From Christensenella sp. UBA3770 (GTDB lineage Bacteria; Bacillota; Clostridia; Christensenellales; CAG-1252), in contig DFFS01000038.1 in the NCBI GenBank assembly GCA_002371075.1, forward strand, positions 1 to 7,267: 7,267 nt of DNA, written 5' to 3'. Within the stretch, counting starts at the first letter, position 1, and the number at the start of each line of letters is the position of its first letter. The notes under the pieces are model-generated. The model made no database searches and was not told the DNA's origin. It saw nothing but the letters and a program-made list of their open reading frames with translations. Below, piece by piece: positions 1-4,965 of this stretch. The translations under genes were made by a program, and so were the position numbers.

Positions 1-707
1 ATGAGATCGTTCTGACCGGCATCAACATTTCCTGCTATGGGCTTGACATCGGCACTTCTCTCGGTGAGTTGATCAACGCGTTGTCCGATTTGCCCGCCCG
101 TATTCGCTTGGGAAGTTTGGAAGCAAACGTCATTGACGAGAGTTTTATGCACACCGTCCAAAAGGCGGGAAACGTATGCCCGCATTTCCATCTCTCGCTC
201 CAAAGCGGGTCGAATGCGGTTTTGCAAAGTATGCATCGCCATTATTCGGTGGAAGAATTTAAGGAAAAGGTGGATTTGATCCGAAAGTATTATCCCGCCG
301 CTGCAATCACGACGGATATCATCGTCGGCTTCCCCACCGAAACGGAAGAAATGTTTGAAGAAATGTTGGCTTTTGCGTCCGAGATCGGCTTTGCCAACAT
401 TCACGTTTTCCCATATTCAAGGCGTTTTGGTACGGCGGCGTATCCTTTGGGTTCTTTGCCTGATAGCGTGATGGCCGATCGCGTCAAGCGTTTGACAGAA
501 CTTCGCGACAGTTTGAAAAAAGCCTATGAGAGCACCTTTGTCGGCAGTGATTTAGAGGTCGTTGTTGAGACGAGCGACGGCGTCTTTGCCGAGGGACATT
601 CGGAAAACTATATCAAGGTTTATATCCCCGACCGTGATTACCAAGCGGGGAAAACGATTACCGTCACCGTCGAAGGCGAGCGCGCCGACGGACTTTTGGC
701 GAGATAG
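1..707 (+). CDS. mtaB: MtaB-type tRNA methylthiotransferase, 3' part (5' end outside window)
   Basis: Radical-SAM methylthiotransferase expected to add the methylthio group to N6-threonylcarbamoyladenosine at position 37 of ANN-decoding tRNAs (cytoplasmic). The reading frame is open from base 3, so about 234 C-terminal residues are visible. The N-terminal MTTase domain and the CxxxCxxC iron-sulfur motif lie upstream, off the window. Visible family signatures are EIVLTGINISCYG at the left edge, FHLSLQSGS near 184-212, the RHY segment just after it, DIIVGFPTE near 315-341 and HVFPYSRRFGT near 402-434. A TRAM-like RNA-binding domain follows, with GHSENYIKVYIP near 595-630. These match MtaB (B. 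subtilis YqeV) better than MiaB or RimO, from the HLSLQSG and FPYSxRxGT wording. It precedes a HIT gene and rpsU, a gene order common in Clostridia. No internal break is seen. The specific MtaB assignment is from remembered family motifs. Confidence 0.9.
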   Translation, partial: EIVLTGINISCYGLDIGTSLGELINALSDLPARIRLGSLEANVIDESFMHTVQKAGNVCPHFHLSLQSGSNAVLQSMHRHYSVEEFKEKVDLIRKYYPAAAITTDIIVGFPTETEEMFEEMLAFASEIGFANIHVFPYSRRFGTAAYPLGSLPDSVMADRVKRLTELRDSLKKAYESTFVGSDLEVVVETSDGVFAEGHSENYIKVYIPDRDYQAGKTITVTVEGERADGLLAR

Positions 708-711
708 GAGG
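706..711 (+). promoter_or_regulatory. Ribosome binding site of the HIT gene, overlapping the mtaB stop codon
   Basis: A perfect AGGAGG begins inside the mtaB stop codon TAG (705-707) and lies 5 bases before the ATG at 717. It fixes the HIT start and indicates co-transcription, probably with translational coupling. Confidence 0.85.
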
Positions 712-716
712 AAACT

Positions 717-1055
717 ATGGATTGTGTGTTTTGTAAGATCGTAAAAGGGGAGATCCCCAGCCCTCGTGTTTATGAAGATGATGATTTTATCATCATTCGC
801 GACATTGCTCCGCAGGCGAAGTTCCATTACCTTGCCATTCCAAAAAAGCATTTTGCCGACGTGACGGAGATGACGGCGGAGGACGCCGCGTTGGTCGGTC
901 GCATGCTGAAAAAGATCGGGGAGCTTTCCGAGTCGCTTGGATTATCCGGCGGGTTCCGTCTTGTTTCCAACAAGGGAGCGGACGCCATGCAAAGCGTGCC
1001 GCACCTGCACATTCACATTCTCGGCGGCGAAAAAATGTCTGACAGAATGTGCTAA
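717..1055 (+). CDS. HIT-family (HinT-like) nucleotide-binding hydrolase
   Basis: A 112-residue histidine-triad protein, the normal size for the HinT branch. These cytosolic homodimers hydrolyse purine nucleoside phosphoramidates and acyl- or aminoacyl-adenylates through a nucleotidyl-histidine intermediate. The triad is PHLHIHILGG at residues 95-104, with H96, H98 and H100; H98 is the expected nucleophile. The N-terminus DCVFCKIVKGEIP is typical. C3, C6, H45 and H96 are placed like the zinc set described in some bacterial HIT proteins (inference). The C-terminus ends GGEKMSDRMC and lacks the WPPG-type tail common in this family. That tail contacts substrate in HinT, so specificity may differ. 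It is the second gene of the mtaB operon, 9 bases after the mtaB stop. No terminator with a T-tract follows; the rpsU promoter begins within a few bases of its stop codon. Confidence 0.92.
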   Translation: MDCVFCKIVKGEIPSPRVYEDDDFIIIRDIAPQAKFHYLAIPKKHFADVTEMTAEDAALVGRMLKKIGELSESLGLSGGFRLVSNKGADAMQSVPHLHIHILGGEKMSDRMC

Positions 1056-1061
1056 AAATCA

Positions 1062-1090
1062 TTGACAGCGTTTTATCGATGCGATAAAAT
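1062..1090 (+). promoter_or_regulatory. Sigma-A-type promoter of rpsU
   Basis: Consensus -35 TTGACA at 1062-1067, a spacer of exactly 17 bases, and -10 TAAAAT at 1085-1090 (5 of 6 matches). The predicted start is near 1097, giving a leader of about 42 bases before the GTG at 1139. The strength of the match suggests high, growth-linked expression independent of the upstream operon. The spacer and -10 box contain a perfect inverted repeat, listed separately. Confidence 0.82.
1071..1089. repeat. Perfect 8-bp inverted repeat inside the rpsU promoter
   Basis: TTTTATCG (1071-1078) and CGATAAAA (1082-1089) are exact reverse complements around a 3-base centre, ATG. The repeat covers the right part of the spacer and five of the six -10 bases. 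It is placed like an operator where a dimeric regulator would block RNA polymerase. No T-tract follows it, so it is not a standard terminator for the HIT gene. Its role is inferred only from position and symmetry. Confidence 0.6.
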
Positions 1091-1122
1091 GAATCAAGCT
1101 GAAAATCAAACCGTTTTACGGA

Positions 1123-1132
1123 AGGTGGGTGA
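1123..1132 (+). promoter_or_regulatory. Ribosome binding site of rpsU supporting a GTG start
   Basis: AGGTGGGTGA holds two partial complements to the 16S 3' end, AGGTG (1123-1127) and GGTGA (1128-1132), placed 11 and 6 bases before the GTG at 1139. There is no ATG in frame nearby, so GTG is the start. I recall this AGGTGGGTGAAC-like wording before rpsU from other Clostridia (memory, not checked). Confidence 0.65.
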
Positions 1133-1138
1133 ACAAAA

Positions 1139-1321
1139 GTGACTAACATCAAAGTTCGTGAGAATGAGTCTTTGGATAGCGCGATCAGACGTTTTAAGCG
1201 TCAATGCACGAAAGACGGCATCATCGGCGACATCAAAAAGAGAGAAGCTTATGAAAAGCCCAGCGTAAAACGCAAGAAGAAGGAAGAAGCCGCTCGCAAG
1301 AGAAAGTCTTCCAGAGACTGA
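1139..1321 (+). CDS. rpsU: 30S ribosomal protein S21
   Basis: A 60-residue basic protein, close to the usual 57-70 residues for bS21, a late-binding protein of the 30S platform near the anti-Shine-Dalgarno end of 16S rRNA. The N-terminal part TNIKVRENESLDSAIRRFKRQC is the family signature, and the central segment DGIIGDIKKREAYEKPSVKRK is also typical. The last 16 residues are almost entirely Lys, Arg, Glu, Ala and Ser, the usual arginine/lysine-rich tail. The start codon is GTG. It has its own strong promoter upstream and a strong terminator right after the stop, so it is probably transcribed alone as well as by read-through from the mtaB-HIT genes. The yqeY gene that often follows rpsU is not here; dinB comes in from the other strand instead. 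Confidence 0.96.
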   Translation: MTNIKVRENESLDSAIRRFKRQCTKDGIIGDIKKREAYEKPSVKRKKKEEAARKRKSSRD

Positions 1322-1322
1322 G

Positions 1323-1361
1323 AAAAATCGAGTTTTGACAGCGTTCAAAACTCGTTTTTTT
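1323..1361. terminator. Bidirectional intrinsic terminator between rpsU and dinB
   Basis: A perfect 10-bp stem, CGAGTTTTGA (1329-1338) with TCAAAACTCG (1345-1354), closes a 6-base loop. On the plus strand it is followed by seven T (1355-1361) and terminates rpsU. On the minus strand it is followed by the complement of AAAAAT (1323-1328), so it can also terminate dinB. The plus-strand T-tract runs into the dinB stop codon (1360-1362). Confidence 0.92.
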
Positions 1362-2592
1362 ATTGCCTTTTAAATGGTTTGCTGTCTTCGTCGAAATCGA
1401 CGTCTTTTTCTTTGATAACGTTGCCGCGTTTGATGATGTCGTAACCGTATTTGTCACGAATGACGTCAATGCTCTTTTCCAGTCGTGTATGTTTTTGACT
1501 GAGCTCACCCTCTTCAAAAAGAGTGGTGGGGATGTATTCGCCCGATTCGATCAGATAGATCGCGGTGACGGTGATCGCGCGGATGGGGAGCGACGTGCCC
1601 TCCTTCCAAAGTTCATCAAGCAGGGGTAGAGCGGCGGTTTTCAGGTCGGTGGCAGAGGCTGTCGGCATAAGTAGCCGCGTTTGTTTCCCGCGTGTGGTCA
1701 AGGCGTTTGATTTGATCAAAAGGTGGACGCCGCCTGCGCTGCAATTGTGTTTTCTAAGACGCGTTGCAACACGCTCGGAGAGGGATGTGATCAGTTGAAC
1801 GCATTCTTCACGCGTGGTCAGGTCCTTTTCTGCGGTGGTCCCGTTGCCGATGCTTTCCGGTTGTCTTGTTTCGTAATAAAACTTGACGGGGCTGTCATCT
1901 TCGCCGTTTGCCCAGGCGCGGAGCGTTGCGCCGGTTTTGCCGAGTTTTGATACAAGCAGAGACTCATTGGCTTGTGCAAGATCTCCGATGGTTCGGATCC
2001 CTACGGATTTGAAAAAAGCGGTTGCGCTATCGCCAACCATCAAGATGTCCTCAACGGGCAGACGCCATGCAAGGGTTTTGTAGTTTTCACGCGATATCAG
2101 TGTTTGCGCATCGGGCTTTTTGAGGTCGGAGCCGAGCTTGGCAAAGACTTTTGTAAAAGAGATGCCGATGCTGATCGTGATGCCAAGCTCCTCTTTTGCG
2201 CGGTGGCGAAGTTCCTCGGCGATGTGTTCGCTTGAGCCAAACAATTTGTGGCTACCGGATACGTCAAGCCAGCATTCGTCCAGCCCGAAACTCTCCACCC
2301 GATCCGTATAAGACGTATAGAGGGAATACAGAGCCTTGGAGTATTTTAAGTAAGAGGGGAAGTCAGGGGGGATCAAAATCAAGTCGGGGCATAGTTGCAG
2401 CGCTTCCCGAATGGTTTGACCGGTTTTTACGCCAAGTTTTTTTGCTCCTTCGCTTTTTGCGAGAATGATGCCGTGCCTCTTTTGCGGGTCGCCGCACACG
2501 GCAAGATTCTTCCCCATCAGGGAAGAGTCTTTCGCCATCTCGACGGAGGCGTAAAAATTGTTTGCATCACAGTGTAAAATGTTTTCTTTCAT
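1360..2592 (-). CDS. dinB: DNA polymerase IV (Y-family translesion polymerase)
   Basis: A 410-residue Y-family polymerase that copies past damaged template bases with low fidelity and no proofreading. The first catalytic motif is HCDANNFYASVE at residues 7-18: D9 is the metal ligand, and Y14 (of F13-Y14) is the likely steric gate. The second carboxylate pair is D105-E106 in ESFGLDECWLDVSGS. The finger segment RHGIILAKSEGAKKLGVKTG starts near residue 39. A helix-hairpin-helix-like thumb segment lies in DILMVGDSATAFFKSVGIRTIGDL, near residues 183-206. The little-finger domain follows, and LEKSIDVIRDKYGYDIIKRGN near the C-terminus is typical of Pol IV. A clean Q-x-x-L-F clamp motif is not seen; TTLF in YIPTTLFEEGE is the nearest candidate. 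The DANN wording at the first metal site differs from the usual DxDAF. The start ATG (2592-2590) has only a weak GAAAG-like ribosome binding site. No LexA/DinR-type SOS box (GAAC-N4-GTTC) is seen upstream. Confidence 0.93.
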   Translation of the reverse strand: MKENILHCDANNFYASVEMAKDSSLMGKNLAVCGDPQKRHGIILAKSEGAKKLGVKTGQTIREALQLCPDLILIPPDFPSYLKYSKALYSLYTSYTDRVESFGLDECWLDVSGSHKLFGSSEHIAEELRHRAKEELGITISIGISFTKVFAKLGSDLKKPDAQTLISRENYKTLAWRLPVEDILMVGDSATAFFKSVGIRTIGDLAQANESLLVSKLGKTGATLRAWANGEDDSPVKFYYETRQPESIGNGTTAEKDLTTREECVQLITSLSERVATRLRKHNCSAGGVHLLIKSNALTTRGKQTRLLMPTASATDLKTAALPLLDELWKEGTSLPIRAITVTAIYLIESGEYIPTTLFEEGELSQKHTRLEKSIDVIRDKYGYDIIKRGNVIKEKDVDFDEDSKPFKRQ

Positions 2593-2595
2593 ATC

Positions 2596-2605
2596 TTTCG
2601 CGAAA
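2596..2605. repeat. 10-bp palindrome TTTCGCGAAA just upstream of dinB
   Basis: An exact palindrome with no spacer, 3 bases upstream of the dinB start codon and inside its predicted leader. It cannot form an RNA hairpin in cis because there is no loop, so a protein-binding site is the more natural reading. It overlaps the weak GAAAG ribosome binding site. Ten-bp palindromes do occur by chance, so a role is not established. Confidence 0.4.
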
Positions 2606-2623
2606 ATGCTCCGCTACGGTTAT

Positions 2624-2652
2624 ATTATAGCATATTATTTAATAAAGATTAA
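2624..2652 (-). promoter_or_regulatory. Extended -10 promoter of dinB
   Basis: Read on the minus strand, TGCTATAAT (2632-2624) is a perfect -10 hexamer with the TGn extension. The matching -35 position, 17 bases upstream (2652-2647), reads TTAATC, which is weak. Extended -10 promoters tolerate that. The predicted start near 2617 gives a leader of about 25 bases. Confidence 0.65.
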
Positions 2653-2657
2653 ATAAT
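2634..2657. repeat. Perfect 10-bp AT-rich inverted repeat between the divergent dinB and galU promoters
   Basis: ATTATTTAAT (2634-2643) and ATTAAATAAT (2648-2657) are exact reverse complements around the 4-base centre AAAG. The repeat covers the -35 region of the dinB promoter and ends 5 bases before the -35 of the galU promoter. It is therefore placed to affect both. All arm bases are A or T, so its information content is lower than its length suggests. Confidence 0.6.
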
Positions 2658-2662
2658 GTTTC

Positions 2663-2691
2663 TTGATTTTTTCGCATAAAAAGTCTATAAT
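2663..2691 (+). promoter_or_regulatory. Sigma-A-type promoter of galU, possibly of galU-mcsA-mcsB-clpC
   Basis: -35 TTGATT (2663-2668, 4 of 6), a 17-base spacer, and a perfect -10 TATAAT (2686-2691). The usual distance puts the transcription start at about 2698, inside the ribosome binding site at 2695-2700, leaving a leader of about 10 bases. No better promoter was seen before mcsA, so this one may drive the whole right-hand block. Confidence 0.75.
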
Positions 2692-2694
2692 ATA

Positions 2695-2700
2695 AGGAGG
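2695..2700 (+). promoter_or_regulatory. Ribosome binding site of galU
   Basis: AGGAGG 7 bases before the ATG at 2708. A second purine run, AGGAGAAG (2698-2705), would still offer AGGAG 5 bases before the ATG if transcription starts near 2698. Confidence 0.8.
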
Positions 2701-2707
2701 AGAAGAA

Positions 2708-3514
2708 ATGCATTGCAAAGCAGTGATCCTTGCCGCCGGAAGGGGCGCGAGGCTCAACCCGTTGACTCCGTTTATCCCAAAGGAAATGTTGCCGGTTGGC
2801 GGCTTTCCCGCCATCCATCACGTGGTGTTGGAGGCGGCGCGTTGCGGCGTTAACGACGTAATGGTGGTTTTATCCGATGGGAAGGATGCCGTCAAACGCT
2901 ATCTGACTGAAATTGTCTGTCCGAAAGGAGAGGCGGCATCGCGCCTAAGCGCGGCGCGCGATAAACTGTTGTCTTCCGTGCGCATTTCGTTTGCGATGCA
3001 AAAAGAGCTTCTCGGTACGGCGCATGCGATCAGCCTTGCAAGGGCTTATGCGGGGGAATATCCGTTGGTCGTTATGTATCCGGACGACGTTCTTACGCTT
3101 GCCGATCACGCGGATGGGTCGTTTGCTACCGCTCGTCTGATGATCGCGGCGAGACAAACGGGCTGTTCGGTGGTCCTTGCAGAGGAGATCCCGGGAGAAT
3201 CTGCGTCGCAATACGGCGTTTTGGAGTTAAGTGGGAAGGGGAATGTTCGGCGCGTCACGGCACTATCGGAAAAGCCGGCGCATTACCTCAAACCAACTGC
3301 CTACGTTATGATCGGCAGAATGGTGCTGATGCCGCGGGTGATCAGTTCGATCGAGGAGCATCCCTTTACGGACAAGGACGGCGTGATCCCCGCTCTTTCC
3401 GAGGAGGCGGATAGAGGAAAGCTCCTTGCCGTCATCCATCGCGGTGTTCGTTTTGACCTTGGCTCGCACCAAGGCTATGAAAACATTCTCAGACAAACGT
3501 TGATCGGGAGATAA
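2708..3514 (+). CDS. galU: GalU-like UTP-glucose-1-phosphate uridylyltransferase
   Basis: A 268-residue nucleotidyltransferase with a Rossmann-like fold. It is expected to join UTP and glucose-1-phosphate into UDP-glucose, a precursor for cell-wall, glycolipid and capsule sugars (cytosolic). The nucleotide-binding loop is AVILAAGRGARLNPLTP at residues 5-21, with GRGAR where GxGTR is usual. PKEMLPVGGFPAI at 24-36 carries the lysine-containing PKEMLP box typical of GalU. D126-D127 in MYPDDVL fit the metal-binding acidic pair, K189 in SEKP matches the conserved EKP, and FDLGSHQGY from 249 matches the GalU sugar-binding end. It is slightly shorter than the usual 280-300 residues. Other sugar-1-phosphate nucleotidyltransferases (RmlA- or HddC-like) are possible, but PKEMLP and the C-terminal FDxGxxxGY favour GalU. 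It sits directly before mcsA, where ctsR is usually found. Confidence 0.82.
   Translation: MHCKAVILAAGRGARLNPLTPFIPKEMLPVGGFPAIHHVVLEAARCGVNDVMVVLSDGKDAVKRYLTEIVCPKGEAASRLSAARDKLLSSVRISFAMQKELLGTAHAISLARAYAGEYPLVVMYPDDVLTLADHADGSFATARLMIAARQTGCSVVLAEEIPGESASQYGVLELSGKGNVRRVTALSEKPAHYLKPTAYVMIGRMVLMPRVISSIEEHPFTDKDGVIPALSEEADRGKLLAVIHRGVRFDLGSHQGYENILRQTLIGR
3506..3510 (+). promoter_or_regulatory. Distant, weak ribosome binding site of mcsA
   Basis: GGGAG inside the last codons of galU is the only purine-rich match before mcsA. It is 14 bases from the ATG at 3525, longer than ideal. Translation of mcsA may depend on ribosomes finishing galU, whose stop is 10 bases upstream (inference). Confidence 0.4.
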
Positions 3515-3524
3515 TCGCTCGTTT

Positions 3525-3980
3525 ATGGAAAAAGAACTTTGTCAAATTTGCCATCACAGGATTGCGGAACATAAGTTCGTTCGCATCGTCGGCGGGGTGG
3601 AAACGCCTTACCGCATCTGTTCACATTGCAAAGCGTTGATGGACAACAAATATAAGGAGTTGCAGGCGGAAGCCGCAAGAAAGGCGATCCCACCCGAAAA
3701 GCGCGTATGTCCGGTGTGCGGTTCGACACTGCAGAGTTTTTCCGAAACGGGCGTTCTCGGCTGCGAAAACTGCTATCACGTCTTTGACGACTATCTGTTT
3801 GAATATATTCGGGGCTACCACGGTGCAACCACACACGTCGGGATGGACGCAAAGCCGGTGCAGGTGGACGTTGAGGCGCTTTATCGTCAACTTGCTGACC
3901 TTGTGAAAAACGAAGATTATGAAAACGCCGCTCGGCTTCGTCAGAAGATCAAGCGATTGATGGGGGAGAACAATGACTGA
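3525..3980 (+). CDS. mcsA: McsA, zinc-finger activator of the McsB arginine kinase
   Basis: A 151-residue protein with four CxxC pairs in two zinc-ribbon-like units: C6/C9 with C32/C35, and C62/C65 with C80/C83. The segment GYHGATTHVGMDAKP (97-111) is a McsA family marker, and a C-terminal UVR (UvrB/UvrC-type) helical hairpin covers about 116-147 with EDYENAARLRQKIKRL. McsA binds McsB and stimulates it and, in B. subtilis, helps control CtsR and ClpC in the heat and thiol stress response. All eight cysteines are present, so metal binding should be intact. It is somewhat shorter than B. subtilis McsA (about 185). It overlaps mcsB by 8 bases, which implies coupled translation and a fixed ratio of the two partners. 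Its own ribosome binding site is weak. The ctsR gene normally just upstream is missing. Confidence 0.92.
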   Translation: MEKELCQICHHRIAEHKFVRIVGGVETPYRICSHCKALMDNKYKELQAEAARKAIPPEKRVCPVCGSTLQSFSETGVLGCENCYHVFDDYLFEYIRGYHGATTHVGMDAKPVQVDVEALYRQLADLVKNEDYENAARLRQKIKRLMGENND

Positions 3981-4950
3981 TTATTCCGTGATCTCATCGC
4001 GCGTACGTTTCGCAAGAAATATATCGGGGCTGAAATTTCCCTCTGTTATTACGCCGGAAGAAGTTGCGACGGTGGAGCAAGCTGCTCGCGCCGCGGCAAA
4101 AGAGGTGTTTGACGCACGTTTTTATCGCATTCGCGAGCTTGATAAGGCTGAAAGAGCTTATCTCGTTGAGGGACATTACATCAGCCCGATCTTGCTGAAT
4201 TCCCCGTTCGCTTCCTTGATCCTTTCGCAAGACGGCAAGTTCTCCGTGATGCTGCAGGAAGAGGATCACGTTCGTTCGCAATGCATCCTCCCCGGGCTTG
4301 CGTTGAAAGATTGTTTTGAAAACGTAAAAGAATACGACGTTGCACTGCGCGGCAAAGCAAGGCTTGCTTATGATAAGCAACTTGGGTTTTTGACGGCGTG
4401 TCCTACCAACGTAGGGACGGGAATGAGAGCATCTGTCATGATGTTTTTGCCCGCGCTTTCCATTATGGGCAAAATCGAGGAATTGGAGGAGGAGCTGAAA
4501 AGTGCCCGCTTGACCATTCGCGGCGCGCTTGGCGAAGGATCAAAGGGCGAAGGCTATCGCTATCAGATCTCCAACGCCGTGTCTTTGGGCGTCACCGAAG
4601 AAACCATCATAAACAGGGTGGAATCCGCGGCGAAACGCATCAAAGAGATCGAAGCAAAACTGCTTGACGACTACTATGAACGCAATCGGTTGCCTTTGGA
4701 GGATTCGATCATGCGCTCATACGCACTGCTACGGTCGGCAAAACTGTTGACGCAACAGGAGCTGGAGTCGTTGATCGTCAACGTGAAGATGGGCATAATA
4801 CTCGGGCTTGTGTCTGTTGACAAAGTTAATCTTGACGAGCTTGCGCTTCTTTGCAAGCCGTCTTCCCTAATTCGCCTTACCAAATGCGGCAACAATCCTT
4901 TGGAGCTTGACGCGACGCGAGCCGAAACCGTACAAAAGGCTATCACGTAA
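3973..4950 (+). CDS. mcsB: McsB, protein arginine kinase
   Basis: A phosphagen-kinase-fold enzyme that phosphorylates arginines of misfolded proteins, marking them for ClpC-ClpP. Visible catalytic parts are SSRVRFARN (8-16, ATP-binding arginines), EEDHVRSQC (96-104, catalytic acidic residues), C143 in CPTNVGTGMRAS (143-154) and RGALGEGSKGEGYRYQISN (183-201). The kinase core therefore looks intact. At 325 residues it is shorter than the roughly 350-360 usual for Bacillus enzymes. The N-terminus cannot be extended because an in-frame TGA lies at 3958-3960. GGAG at 3965-3968, 4 bases before the ATG, supports this start. Near the C-terminus the allosteric phospho-arginine motif, RDxxRA in B. subtilis as I recall it, reads LDATRA (312-317): its first arginine is leucine. 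The gene overlaps mcsA by 8 bases and is followed 15 bases later by clpC. Confidence 0.95.
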   Translation: MTDYSVISSRVRFARNISGLKFPSVITPEEVATVEQAARAAAKEVFDARFYRIRELDKAERAYLVEGHYISPILLNSPFASLILSQDGKFSVMLQEEDHVRSQCILPGLALKDCFENVKEYDVALRGKARLAYDKQLGFLTACPTNVGTGMRASVMMFLPALSIMGKIEELEEELKSARLTIRGALGEGSKGEGYRYQISNAVSLGVTEETIINRVESAAKRIKEIEAKLLDDYYERNRLPLEDSIMRSYALLRSAKLLTQQELESLIVNVKMGIILGLVSVDKVNLDELALLCKPSSLIRLTKCGNNPLELDATRAETVQKAIT

Positions 4951-4951
4951 C

Positions 4952-4957
4952 AGGAGG
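4952..4957 (+). promoter_or_regulatory. Ribosome binding site that decides the clpC start
   Basis: AGGAGG lies 8 bases before the ATG at 4966, whose frame encodes ClpC. Another ATG at 4959 is only 1 base from AGGAGG and is out of frame, so it should not be used. Confidence 0.85.
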
Positions 4958-4965
4958 AATGACTT

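Noticed and set aside
1111..1121. CCGT-TTT-ACGG mini-hairpin in the rpsU leader
   Set aside because: Only a 4-bp stem with a 3-base loop; too weak to claim as a regulatory RNA structure or S21 autoregulatory site without conservation data.
1696..1720. GGTCAAG and GATCAAA, resembling CtsR half-sites
   Set aside because: They sit inside the dinB coding region, are 11 bases apart rather than in the tight tandem spacing CtsR needs, and are not near a start of the mcs-clpC genes.
3510..3515. GATAAT as a possible -10 box for a separate mcsA promoter
   Set aside because: No acceptable -35 lies 16-18 bases upstream, and the start would fall almost on the mcsA ATG.
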